The notes below the pieces were generated by a model. The model did not search any database. It worked only from the letters and a program-made list of their open reading frames with translations, and had not been told where the DNA came from. From assembly GCF_000478195.2 (NCBI RefSeq), contig NZ_AUZM01000013.1:47422-111421 (forward strand): 64,000 bases of DNA, read 5' to 3'. Within the stretch, counting starts at the first letter, position 1, and every line of letters begins with the position of its first letter. This DNA comes from Lyngbya aestuarii BL J. Lineage in GTDB: Bacteria > Cyanobacteriota > Cyanobacteriia > Cyanobacteriales > Microcoleaceae. Position numbers and translations under genes: made by a program. Positions 46,832 through 55,959 of the stretch are shown piece by piece.

Positions 46832-48016
46832 CTAAATTTTTAATCCAAGTTTATTGATAATTTTATCAACATTTTTAACGACAGTATGCTGGGAAAATAC
46901 TCGTTTATGAGCCTGAAAACGCATTTTTTTCCGTCGTTCTGGATCGGCTTCTAACTTGTGAATTTTATCGACCATTTCTTCAGCAGTACGATAGGTTTCA
47001 ATTTCTTCACCTAGCTCATAAAGATGTTCTAATCCTTCTGTCCATTCTGTCAAGTAACAAGCTCCCATCATTGGGGCTTCAATATCTCGCATTCGAGAAT
47101 AAGTATCTGGTTTTGAAAAGGGATATTGATAGCTTGGATAGCGATTAATCCCCAAAGTTATACGACTTTGTTGGATAATATTGACATATTCCTGAGGGTT
47201 AGGTTTCGGTTTTACTGCGTCTTGAAAATAATCATCAGGTATTCTCGTTTGACGTTTATAGGTTGCTTTTCCATACCAAGCATTGATTCCATTTGTAGTT
47301 AAAAAATTGACCTGGTTGACTAGAGTTTTGTAAAAGGTTTTTTCGGGTTTTATAAGAGTTGAACTCGGAGTTTCAGCTTGATTCCAGGCTGATCCTCGAA
47401 TTTCTAGAGAAATACCCAAATTCAAGACTTGAGCTAATAATGCTTCTCGCTGAATATCTCGCGAACCAATGAAACTGACACCGTAATGTTCTGGATGATC
47501 CCACGTTCTTTGTTCGGGTGGAATCCACACAGGCATAGGAGCATAAACATAGTTTTGTCTGGCTTTTTGATACATTTTTATCGCTTTAAATTCGGGAACC
47601 CAGTGTAAATTAAAGTTATAAAATACTTCGGGTATTTTTGTAAACTCACGAATATTATCACAGAAAAAGTTAACGCAAGGAATTCCTAATTTTTGAATTT
47701 ATTTAAGGGCTGTAGGTTCAACTTGTTTCGGAAACAGATAGCTCAGAAATAGGTTTATCGGTTTTTTACGATGCTCTTTTTTAATTGCGGAAAGGGTCAA
47801 AGACCAAGTGCGATCGCGCCATTTGTTTAAGGCTTTTTTATCTAAATATACTAAACCTTCAGCCCAATCAACGTTTTGAGCTTCAACCCATTCATGTCCC
47901 GCTTCTTCTATTCCTTTTTTAAAGTAGTCTTCCCAAAACTGGTAAGCCGGAACTAAGTGATTTTTAAGAGACTGTTGACAGACTAAAAAGATTCGCATTA
48001 TAATGATTTTCTCCAA
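46832..48016 (-). pseudogene. CgeB-like glycosyltransferase interrupted by an in-frame TAA
   Basis: Two separate open stretches, 47699-48016 (105 residues) and 46832-47575 (247 residues from an ATG), are in the same frame. Between them the frame stays open from the stop to the ATG, reading IQKLGIPCVNFFCDNIREF, then NLHWVPEFKAIK. The only break is one TAA at 47699-47701, in LK*IQKLG. The joined product of about 394 residues looks like a CgeB/DUF3880-type GT-B enzyme, with VSFIGSRDIQREALL and APMMGACYLTEWTEGL in the second half. The TAA could arise from GAA (Glu) by one change. It may be a recent pseudogene, a sequencing error, or read through. The N-terminal start may be Met7 (47998). Confidence 0.8.
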
Positions 48017-48025
48017 TTTTAAGGG

Positions 48026-48853
48026 TTAATCTAAATATCCGAGTTGACGAAGTGTATTATCTGCTATTGATAAATACTGTTGGATATCTTCCTCAGAAAA
48101 CATCTCTTTCCATTGTCCGGAGTTTCCCGAACGAAAAAAAGTATTTTTACTATGATTAAATTCCGAACCATATTGTTTTTCTATTTTTTTTAATCGGTGA
48201 AATTCCGATTTGTTAATGGCAAAATTTATGTTTTCAATACTCACATTTAATTGGCAAAAATCTGCTATCCTTTTAACATTTTTTACGGTATTATTCAGCA
48301 GATCTTCATATTTGACTAATAAAACCTGGTCTGAATGACTTTTAGCATAATCTATAGCTCTGGATACATGACTGCTCCAACCGACTGCACCCCAAGAAGG
48401 TTTACTATTTAAAAACTCTTTCAAAGTTCCATTAAATTCGCCTCGTCCTGTTAAATAATGATAGTAGGAGATAGCTACATCTCTTCCATCTCTGTAGATG
48501 TATATAAATTTGGGGTAAAACTCATAACCAGCATCATGGGTTTTAATGAAACGAGGTCGCTGTTTCATCGTGTTAAGATAATCTTTATAAAGATAAATGT
48601 CCGGCACATAATTATTAATATTTCTAAAGCTTACTGTGTCTCGATCGCTGATTAGATTAGCAATGATAAACCGCACCCAGGTATTGCCAGATTTGGGATA
48701 TGAAACAATGAAAATATCATCGTCAAAAACGTGTTTTAAACCTGTGTAAACTGCTTTTTTATCAAATAAACCAACATGAGAAAGAGCAAATTTAAGCTTG
48801 TATTCGACTCTCCACAGAGGAGGTATCCAGTTCGTGAAAGATTTAAGTTGCAT
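48026..48853 (-). CDS. Sulfotransferase domain protein
   Basis: A 275-residue PAPS-dependent sulfotransferase (Sulfotransfer_1 type). The 5'-phosphosulfate loop is YPKSGNTW at 52-59; the 3'-phosphate site is YRDGRDVAIS at 120-129; His106 in KTHDAGY is the probable catalytic base. It would move sulfate from PAPS to a hydroxyl of a sugar or other acceptor. It lies 9 bases before the interrupted CgeB-like gene and 26 after a GT2. One of three sulfotransferases in this array. Confidence 0.88.
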   Translation of the reverse strand: MQLKSFTNWIPPLWRVEYKLKFALSHVGLFDKKAVYTGLKHVFDDDIFIVSYPKSGNTWVRFIIANLISDRDTVSFRNINNYVPDIYLYKDYLNTMKQRPRFIKTHDAGYEFYPKFIYIYRDGRDVAISYYHYLTGRGEFNGTLKEFLNSKPSWGAVGWSSHVSRAIDYAKSHSDQVLLVKYEDLLNNTVKNVKRIADFCQLNVSIENINFAINKSEFHRLKKIEKQYGSEFNHSKNTFFRSGNSGQWKEMFSEEDIQQYLSIADNTLRQLGYLD

Positions 48854-48879
48854 AATCCGTTAATCTTGATATTTTGGAT

Positions 48880-49839
48880 TTAAAATATTTGTTTTAAATC
48901 ATTGAAAACTAATTGAATCTTTTTGGCTGATTTCCAACCTACTATTTCAGCTAATCTCTGAAACCGAGGCCCGCCAATGGGTTTAATCTCCGATCCTCCT
49001 AAAAATTCAACTTTATCCTCTGCTTTACGAATTAAATCCGGTACATTATTGGCATAGTTATTATAAATAAAACGTTGAAAAGCAGTAGCACAAGCATGAC
49101 GTGTACAAGAACTATTTTCTCTTGCTAAAAGATAGCTGGTGCGAAGTTCTAGAGAGTGAAAAGCTGATTCCCATGCTGTTCGAGATTTAGAAGCGCTGAG
49201 ACTCCCTGAAATACCAGATCTGTAAAAAACTTTAGCACCTTGACAAAACCTAACGCCCTGACTCGCTAAAACAACCCGACAAAAGTATTCACCATCATCA
49301 TCTAGAGATAAATTTTCATTCCAAAAACCCGCTTTCTCTGCAATATTACGAGGTACCAGCCACGCTCCAGGGTGCATCATCCACTCTCCTTCCCAAGCAC
49401 AAACTAACCAGTCAATGGGTGACATATTCCTCCAAAGAGGTTGAGATTTAAACACAGCTTCAGAAGGTGTTTTATAAAATCTTGCCCATTCTCCAGTTGC
49501 TACAAATTCAGAGTTGCTATCTCCTAAAAGTTGAATTTGACGCTCTATTTTGTCAGATGCTAAAAGGTCATCAGCATCGAGGTATTGAATAAAATCTCCT
49601 TTACTTTCGTGAAACGCTTGATTTCTTGCCGCACTCGCCCCCCTATTTTGCTGATGAATTAGTTTAATATTTTCCGATTCAAAACTCCGTGCAATTGCTA
49701 AACTGTTATCTGTTGAACCATCATCAACAATGATAATTTCTAAGTTTTTCCAAGTCTGCGCTAAAGCTGATTCTAAAGTTTCAGCTAGCCATTTTTCGCA
49801 GTTATAGCAAGGAATGATAATAGAGACCAGTGGTTTCAT
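48880..49839 (-). CDS. Family 2 glycosyltransferase
   Basis: A 319-residue GT-A enzyme: SIIIPCYNCEKWL at 6-18, IIIVDDGSTDNS near 35-46, and LDADDLL near 92-98. The C-terminal third contains a cysteine pair region SSCTRHAC and ends GGPRFQRLAEIVGWKSAKKI, very like the ending of the GT2 at 50863 (GGRNFKRLAKIVGVENAARI), suggesting these two share ancestry. Acceptor unknown. Tightly packed in the array. Confidence 0.87.
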   Translation of the reverse strand: MKPLVSIIIPCYNCEKWLAETLESALAQTWKNLEIIIVDDGSTDNSLAIARSFESENIKLIHQQNRGASAARNQAFHESKGDFIQYLDADDLLASDKIERQIQLLGDSNSEFVATGEWARFYKTPSEAVFKSQPLWRNMSPIDWLVCAWEGEWMMHPGAWLVPRNIAEKAGFWNENLSLDDDGEYFCRVVLASQGVRFCQGAKVFYRSGISGSLSASKSRTAWESAFHSLELRTSYLLARENSSCTRHACATAFQRFIYNNYANNVPDLIRKAEDKVEFLGGSEIKPIGGPRFQRLAEIVGWKSAKKIQLVFNDLKQIF

Positions 49840-49871
49840 AATGAATCCTCCATACAGAGTTTCAAGTTAAC

Positions 49872-50849
49872 TTATTCGGGCTTTTTTTGACGGTCAACAA
49901 TTTGTTTCCAAGCGTGGCGAAAATACCAAGGTTTGGAGTCGGCTACATAATGATGTAAAATTCCTCTTTGACTAACAACTTCTTCTTTTGTTGGCTTCAC
50001 AATGTAGTCTTTTGGGGGGGCGATATCACAAGGTTTCCCTGCCATAATCATTGCAGTAAGAGCCTGTTCTTGGTAATAATGAGTTCCTTCTTTTTCAATC
50101 AAAATTCGACACCAATATTCTAGCTGTTCCCAGTCAATTTCATCACTCTTTAAGCCACAAATTCCAACGTTCAAGCGTTGAGGAATTTCAGCTTCGGCTA
50201 AAGATTTCATTAAAGCCTCTGAATAACCGTAGGAAGTCTCTACATCGACCATATGACAGGGTTTATTGGGAGAGTTCAACCAGTCAATTAGAAAGGTTGG
50301 AGTTCGGAAGAAAAGCATATCTGAGTCCAACACTAACTTCCACCCAGAAGAACCAATATGAATATCAGTGAGCTTCCGCATATTTGGATAATTTGCACGA
50401 CGTTCTCTAAGATAAGGAAATTTACTGATAGGTAAATATTGGTCTAGGCGTTCTTCTATCTCATTCAAAAAAACTATTTTTGTTCGAGGAAATATTCGCT
50501 TAATTTGTTCAATATACTTGTTTGCTAAAGTTCCATCATCATAAATGATTGGCTGGATATTACTCGGAGAATAAACAGCCATTGAGTAAGCACAAAAACA
50601 AGTTTGATACCAAAACTTTCGACCGGTTAAAAAGTGAATGTTTAGAGGAGAATCTGGACTCTGTATTTCAATGGGTTGAAGTTGATAAGCTGCTGCTTCC
50701 ATCTGTTGACGTGCTTGCTCATCTATCGCACGTTTAATTGGATCTCGACGTATATATTTCTGCATCAAACCTTTGGGAGCGTAATAAAGCCGATAAGCGA
50801 CAACTCCTAAGTGCAGAGATTTAGCAATTTGCTTGAGTGATTTATTCAT
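49872..50849 (-). CDS. Putative GT8-like glycosyltransferase
   Basis: A 325-residue protein with a GT-A-like core: NIHFLTGRKFWYQTCFCAYS near 70-89, the DxD motif in LVLDSDMLFF (Asp175-Ser-Asp177) and a QEQALTAMIMAGK stretch near 258. The pattern fits the GT8 or related retaining transferases, but I cannot assign it with certainty. It sits between two GT2 genes with gaps of 13 and 32 bases, so it is surely part of the same operon. Confidence 0.65.
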   Translation of the reverse strand: MNKSLKQIAKSLHLGVVAYRLYYAPKGLMQKYIRRDPIKRAIDEQARQQMEAAAYQLQPIEIQSPDSPLNIHFLTGRKFWYQTCFCAYSMAVYSPSNIQPIIYDDGTLANKYIEQIKRIFPRTKIVFLNEIEERLDQYLPISKFPYLRERRANYPNMRKLTDIHIGSSGWKLVLDSDMLFFRTPTFLIDWLNSPNKPCHMVDVETSYGYSEALMKSLAEAEIPQRLNVGICGLKSDEIDWEQLEYWCRILIEKEGTHYYQEQALTAMIMAGKPCDIAPPKDYIVKPTKEEVVSQRGILHHYVADSKPWYFRHAWKQIVDRQKKPE

Positions 50850-50862
50850 ATATTCCTGATAA

Positions 50863-51885
50863 TTATATTGTTACTAACCGATTGACTAACTCTTTAAATT
50901 CAGATTCACTAACTGTTTTAATTTTTGAATAGTTAGGTCTTTGAATCCATCTTAAAATACGTGCAGCATTTTCAACACCCACAATTTTAGCAAGTCGCTT
51001 AAAATTTCTTCCACCCAGTCTTGAACATGAAGTTTTAGGTGAATTTATCCAAATGTTTAACATCATATTTTCAAAGGTTTGATTAAAGTGAGTTGGTAAT
51101 CTTCGCCAAGACATAAAAGCACATTCACCAACCTGTTCGCGTACTTTTAGAGTATCTTCAGTTTTTGGACAATTTTTGATAAACACTGACATTAAAGCCA
51201 AGGATGCTATTCCTAACTTTTCCCAGTGTTGTGTAAATCTCTCCTCATTATGTTGAGTTCCAATTGTATAATAGCCATCAACCTTAATAATTTTTGCGGG
51301 ATAAAGTGCTAAATTATAGTAAATCCAAACATCTCCAACTGAGTCAAAAATTCGATGTTCAGGAACCAATGGATTTTCTAAATGCTTTTGAATATAGGAG
51401 CGTCGATAAATTGGACTGTGAGGCATTGGCTGCACTTTTAAGTAAAATTCAGTAGCATCTTTCACTGCTGGTAAGGTTCCATTGGGTTGAAAAACTAATG
51501 AATCATAGGAACCTATTAATGTTGTAACAGCCTTGTCAGTATAAGAAACATCAGCCTGTTGATTCCGCATTTGACTAATTTGAGAAACAAGTTTATCTGG
51601 GTGAATCAGATCATCTGAATCTAGAAATAAGATATACTCTCCAGTCGCTTGCTTTAAACCCGTTTTTCTGGCTATAATTGAGCCTTGATTTTCTTGATGA
51701 ATAAAGTGGATTGGCAAGTGATTAAAGTCGGTTAATTGTTTCGCTAAGGGTTGTTCTGAACCGTCATCAACCACTAAAATTTCAACCTGTAAATTTGGGA
51801 TTGCTCTGGCTACACTTTCTAATGTATATCTCAATAAATCTACTCGGTTGTAGGCGGGAATAATAATGGATAAGTCTAAAGACAT
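50863..51885 (-). CDS. Family 2 glycosyltransferase
   Basis: A 340-residue GT-A enzyme: LSIIIPAYNRVDLLRYTLES at 5-24, ILVVDDGSEQP near 36-46 and LFLDSDDLIHPD near 91-102. The C-terminal GGRNFKRLAKIVGVENAARI resembles that of the GT2 at 48880. The family is inverting. The sugar is unknown; the gene is in the tight run between GT2 and GT8-like genes. Confidence 0.88.
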   Translation of the reverse strand: MSLDLSIIIPAYNRVDLLRYTLESVARAIPNLQVEILVVDDGSEQPLAKQLTDFNHLPIHFIHQENQGSIIARKTGLKQATGEYILFLDSDDLIHPDKLVSQISQMRNQQADVSYTDKAVTTLIGSYDSLVFQPNGTLPAVKDATEFYLKVQPMPHSPIYRRSYIQKHLENPLVPEHRIFDSVGDVWIYYNLALYPAKIIKVDGYYTIGTQHNEERFTQHWEKLGIASLALMSVFIKNCPKTEDTLKVREQVGECAFMSWRRLPTHFNQTFENMMLNIWINSPKTSCSRLGGRNFKRLAKIVGVENAARILRWIQRPNYSKIKTVSESEFKELVNRLVTI

Positions 51886-51919
51886 AAAAACGGACTCCTC
51901 TAAAATAATAATTTGGCGA

Positions 51920-52900
51920 TCAGTTGACTGATTTATGATTTGTTAATTCACCCAATCCTTCAAAGGTTCCACAAGCACCTTGCCATCGAATGTATGAAGC
52001 TGGATATTTCCAGGGTTTATAACGAAAAAAGGCTTTAATTTTTCGGGGTAAAACTGTCCAACGAGGGATTTTTAGCCAAGGTCGAATTTTATGTGTATCT
52101 AATACTTGAATCCAAGAACGTGACATGGCTCGATTTAACTTGGCAAGATAGTTTTTTGAGAGGCGACTGGAGGGAATTAAATGAGTTAATTGAAGTTGAG
52201 GAAAATAACCGACACCCCAACCCCCTTCTAAAACTGTTAAAACAATGTCATTATCTTCACCTGAAATCAGTTGTTTTCCGGTACGACCGAATGCAAGCCT
52301 GGTGCTACTTCCAGTCACTTGTTGTACATAGAATTCTGCTGCTTCTCGTCGTAATATCAGTCCGGCACCAATCGGAGAACAATCAGGATATTGTTTCAAT
52401 TGTTTAGCCAAGTTAAAAGACTGAATTGATGTTTCTTCCCAATAGCATACTTTCAGATCATCTCCGAAATCACGTAGTCCTAAAAGTCCATCAATTTCGG
52501 ATATCCAAGACTCGGGTTTAATTTCATATTCAGGTATTGTTTTGCCCCCCCATGCTCCTAGTTTGGGATAATTTACACAAATATTAACTACATTTTTAAG
52601 ATAATCGGGAGCTAGCACATTATCATCATCTGCAAAGACAAATATTTCTGCAACTGCTTCTTGAAAACCTCGCAATCGAGCCGCTGTTAAGCCTAGTTTT
52701 TCTTCTCGAATATGGCGAGCATTTGGATGCCAACTTAAATCAATTTCTGATGAAAGTAGTTGATGACTCGCATTATCAACGAGTAAGAGTTCCCATTGCT
52801 CTATCGGTAATGTTTGATATTTTAATGCCTCCAGCACTCTACTAATATAATCAGGTCGAGGATTATGTGTACAGATAATTACACTGATAATTGGGTTCAT
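51920..52900 (-). CDS. Family 2 glycosyltransferase
   Basis: A 326-residue GT-A enzyme: SVIICTHNPRPDYISRVLEA at 6-25, LLLVDNASHQLL near 38-49, and the metal site FADDDNVLAPDYL near 91-103. GEDNDIVLTVLEGGW near 218 is typical of the branch with DUF-like C-terminal lobe. Its ATG overlaps the stop of the GT4 before it (ATGA), so translation is coupled. Specificity unknown. Confidence 0.88.
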   Translation of the reverse strand: MNPIISVIICTHNPRPDYISRVLEALKYQTLPIEQWELLLVDNASHQLLSSEIDLSWHPNARHIREEKLGLTAARLRGFQEAVAEIFVFADDDNVLAPDYLKNVVNICVNYPKLGAWGGKTIPEYEIKPESWISEIDGLLGLRDFGDDLKVCYWEETSIQSFNLAKQLKQYPDCSPIGAGLILRREAAEFYVQQVTGSSTRLAFGRTGKQLISGEDNDIVLTVLEGGWGVGYFPQLQLTHLIPSSRLSKNYLAKLNRAMSRSWIQVLDTHKIRPWLKIPRWTVLPRKIKAFFRYKPWKYPASYIRWQGACGTFEGLGELTNHKSVN

Positions 52901-54159
52901 GGCAAAATCACCGAGTAATTTTTAATTGTTTGTTTAGCCATTTGTTCTCGACTAAAAAGCCGTTCAACTCGCAGACGACCCTGTTGGCCCATCTGATGAC
53001 GCAAATCAGCATCACCAGCAAGTTTTAAAATCTTTTCAGCCAAGTCTTTTGAATCGCCGGGTTGAGCGAGTAACCCTGTTACTTTTTCCTCTATCACTTC
53101 GGGAATACCTCCAGTTTTACAACCAATCACAGGTTTTCCATAACTCATGGCTTCCACATAAATTAAGCCAAAAGATTCATAACGCGAGGCAGCAACAAAT
53201 AAGTCACATTCTTGATACATATGATGTAAATTTTCTGAGTTTACTGTTCCAATAAAATTTACACAATCATTAAATTTTTTACCCCATTTATTTTGAAAAT
53301 TTTGTTGATAATTATAATCTTTATCTTGGCCGACAAGGGTAAAATAAATCTTATTCATTTTTTCTAAAACTAGGGGAATTGCTTCTAGCAAAACATCTAT
53401 CCCTTTACGATATTCAAAACGGCCTACATAGAGAACATTAATCTTTTTTAAGGGTTGATATGATTTCTCGAACGTTATCTTTTCTGGGAGTTGAATCCCA
53501 TGAGGAATAATCTTAAATCTATCTTGATTAATTTTAAAGTCATTACAAACTTCATCTCGATGGGCGAGAGTATGAGTGGTTAAGCGATCGCTCAAACGAA
53601 TCATTAACCCTTCTAAAGCAGATGCTATTTTTATCGCTCTGGAAACAAATTCATAATGATCTCTATTAATTTGTTTGAGTGTTGTTGAAACCCTCGTTAC
53701 AATTAGGGGACGATTACGTTTGAACAAGTAAGCCAGACAAAGAAAATCATAACTTGTTGTTTCAATCACATCAATATTATGTTTTTTAACAAGTTGGCTT
53801 AAAACTTTTTTTGTATGCAGAATAGTCCCAAGTTTTTTCAGGATTAATATTTGCGCCCATCTACCTTTAAACCCGGTTTCAATCCAGTTGGGTAACTTAA
53901 TTGAAATGGGATGAAGATAGATTTTTACCTTCTGGTTTTCTGAAACTTCTACTAGGATATCATCCTCTGTTAAATTTTTATCGGTGACAAATAAAACATG
54001 AACCTGATGACCAAGTTGACTTAATCCATTTGCCAATTCATAAAAATGATTGGCAATTCCACTATTAACTAGATGTCGAGTTGGATAGTGAGGAGTGACA
54101 ATGCAAATATTGATTACAGAATCACTCTGAAAAGCTTTACCAGTCGTTGTTTTCTTCAT
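52897..54159 (-). CDS. Family 4 glycosyltransferase
   Basis: A 420-residue GT-B enzyme. N-terminal NICIVTPHYPTRHLVNSGIA; donor domain VLYVGRFEYRKGIDVLLEAI and ESFGLIYVEAMSYGKPVIGC with E-x7-E, then GGIPEVIEEKVTGLLAQPGD. A regular family member. ATG 54159 is preferred over an upstream TTG; it lies inside the end of the sulfotransferase gene (23-base overlap), so the two are translationally linked. Confidence 0.87.
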   Translation of the reverse strand: MKKTTTGKAFQSDSVINICIVTPHYPTRHLVNSGIANHFYELANGLSQLGHQVHVLFVTDKNLTEDDILVEVSENQKVKIYLHPISIKLPNWIETGFKGRWAQILILKKLGTILHTKKVLSQLVKKHNIDVIETTSYDFLCLAYLFKRNRPLIVTRVSTTLKQINRDHYEFVSRAIKIASALEGLMIRLSDRLTTHTLAHRDEVCNDFKINQDRFKIIPHGIQLPEKITFEKSYQPLKKINVLYVGRFEYRKGIDVLLEAIPLVLEKMNKIYFTLVGQDKDYNYQQNFQNKWGKKFNDCVNFIGTVNSENLHHMYQECDLFVAASRYESFGLIYVEAMSYGKPVIGCKTGGIPEVIEEKVTGLLAQPGDSKDLAEKILKLAGDADLRHQMGQQGRLRVERLFSREQMAKQTIKNYSVILP

Positions 54160-55015
54160 AGCCAAGCTGAACTAAAAGTGAACCGTATTTGTCTTTAAAA
54201 AACTGTTTATGTTCTTCTTGAAAGTGATTCTTCCAATCTCCAGCAACTCCTTTTCGATTATGAGATTTGACATCTTCTTGTCCGGGTTTTCTGCCTCTTG
54301 CATAGCGAGAGAAATCATGTTCATAGACAATATTTAATGCTTGCCAAGCATAAATTTTTGAGTTAAAACTAATCTTATTTTTCTGATAAGGATTTATTTT
54401 TTTTAAGCCTCGATTGAGAGTTTCGCTAACTAAATAGGATGACATAGATTTAACGGAAATATACGGAGAGTCATCCAGCAAGTCTAAAAATTGCACAATG
54501 TCTAAAAACTTATTGTAGGGGTTTGCAATCATTTCTTCAAACTTAATTTCTAGGATATTTGGGAGATTATAGTTCCATTCCTGCATTTCTCCAAAGATGT
54601 TTAATTCCACTCCATTTACCTTCATATAGGAGAGGTAGTCCATCACAAAAAGTAAGCCTTTTTCCTTTGGTAAGTGTTCTAATTCCTGACGATAATCATT
54701 CAACTCCGGCCAAGAATGGGTAGAGTGACTATATCGATGAGAGAAATATGCAGAAACAACAATATCTCTAGGATCTCGAATAACGTGAAAGCCTTTTATC
54801 TTTTCTAAGATAGGTTTGAGAAAGTGAATATTCGCGTTTGTATAACAGATAAAATCTATATTTTCGTTTTGAAGATAGCTATCTAACTCAGAATTAAATA
54901 GCTGAGGATTGCTAGCAATCTGACATTTGAGATTAACGAGATAACAAACTTGTTTAATTAAGGTTTCAATCCAAGTTGATCCCGACTTATGATGACCCAA
55001 ATATGCCAATTTCAT
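54137..55015 (-). CDS. Sulfotransferase-like protein
   Basis: A 292-residue protein with sulfotransferase features: the PAPS loop HHKSGSTW at 8-15 and the 3'-phosphate motif VIRDPRDIVVSAYFSHRY at 78-95. The C-terminus contains the KxxxxGDWKNHF-like GVAGDWKNHFQEEHKQFF stretch common in sulfotransferases. It differs in sequence from the other two sulfotransferases here. Substrate is presumably a sugar of the polysaccharide, inferred from context only. Confidence 0.82.
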   Translation of the reverse strand: MKLAYLGHHKSGSTWIETLIKQVCYLVNLKCQIASNPQLFNSELDSYLQNENIDFICYTNANIHFLKPILEKIKGFHVIRDPRDIVVSAYFSHRYSHSTHSWPELNDYRQELEHLPKEKGLLFVMDYLSYMKVNGVELNIFGEMQEWNYNLPNILEIKFEEMIANPYNKFLDIVQFLDLLDDSPYISVKSMSSYLVSETLNRGLKKINPYQKNKISFNSKIYAWQALNIVYEHDFSRYARGRKPGQEDVKSHNRKGVAGDWKNHFQEEHKQFFKDKYGSLLVQLGYEENNDW

Positions 55016-55048
55016 GGTATTATTTACTCCTGTTTAGCCGACTTGTAA

Positions 55049-55900
55049 CTAACTTTTTGAATTTGCTGGTGTACCCCTATTCTTAAACCGATCTTTAAGA
55101 ACAGACAACATTTTTAAAATTCTAGGGGAGACCCATTTTTTTAAAAGGGTATAACTATGATATTGAACGAGCAATAAATCTGTGTAAAAATCCGCCTGCT
55201 TTTTAAAGGATGAATTAAAATTTATATCCTCGGAAACTGGAATTTCTAAAAAGCTGAGAACATCAACAATATTCTTCTGTTTATTTTGAGCAAGTTCTTC
55301 GTAGATAATTATTTGTGGTTCAATATTATTGTTTTCAAAGAACTGAAACCACGCCTTCTCATCTTTCTCTATCTGAGAGAGGTAAACCTCTACCGTTCCA
55401 GGGCTGATATAAGGATAAGGATTTTTCGGTGAGTTGGAAATATTATCGTATCGATTAAATGAGATTTTGCCCGGATTTTGACTATCCTGATATTTATTCC
55501 ATCGCTTTGTTTTAATTGAACGAGCTAAGGATATGGCTTGGCGAACTTTGTTCCGGCGAGAAATGAAAATAAACTTGAGATTGGGAAAAACTTCTTTCAA
55601 CAATTCTAAATCAGACTTTGATGTAGTCTCAGAAGTTTCATGCAATCTTTGCAGAACTTCTTGACAGTTACACCACATTAACTTAACACCACTGACACCA
55701 TTAGAAGATGCAAATGACTCCAGGGTTTTTTGAATATATTCTGGATAGTTACTAGAGTCTAACTTACTTTTTTTCTCCCATTCGGCTAGAAAAAACTCTT
55801 GAGGCTGACCTACTAATTTGGTATGGCTTAGGAGATCGCAGAGTAGAGTGCTTCCACTTCTCATTGTCGAGCAAATTATGTAAGTTTTTTTCAGATTCAT
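55049..55900 (-). CDS. Stf0-type sulfotransferase
   Basis: A 283-residue protein of the Stf0 sulfotransferase group. The 5'-PSB loop is STMRSGSTLL at 11-20; GQPQEFF at 31-37 is the Stf0-typical GxPxE(F/Y) motif; the 3'-phosphate region is FISRRNKVRQAISLARS near 117-133. Stf0 enzymes sulfate sugars such as trehalose in mycobacteria; here a sugar acceptor in the polysaccharide is inferred. It is directly downstream of the Wzt gene (59-base gap). Confidence 0.84.
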   Translation of the reverse strand: MNLKKTYIICSTMRSGSTLLCDLLSHTKLVGQPQEFFLAEWEKKSKLDSSNYPEYIQKTLESFASSNGVSGVKLMWCNCQEVLQRLHETSETTSKSDLELLKEVFPNLKFIFISRRNKVRQAISLARSIKTKRWNKYQDSQNPGKISFNRYDNISNSPKNPYPYISPGTVEVYLSQIEKDEKAWFQFFENNNIEPQIIIYEELAQNKQKNIVDVLSFLEIPVSEDINFNSSFKKQADFYTDLLLVQYHSYTLLKKWVSPRILKMLSVLKDRFKNRGTPANSKS

Positions 55901-55959
55901 AACTTATTCAATCAATTAATTTTTTCATGTACTGGGAAAATAAAAATTATAAATTTAAT

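Noticed and set aside
46832..47575. Second half of the CgeB-like gene as an independent gene
   Set aside because: The frame continues upstream of its ATG to the in-frame TAA and on into the other half, so it is one broken gene.
54160..54165. Upstream TTG start for the GT4 at 52897
   Set aside because: ATG 54159 gives the better start; the extra residues lie inside the previous gene.
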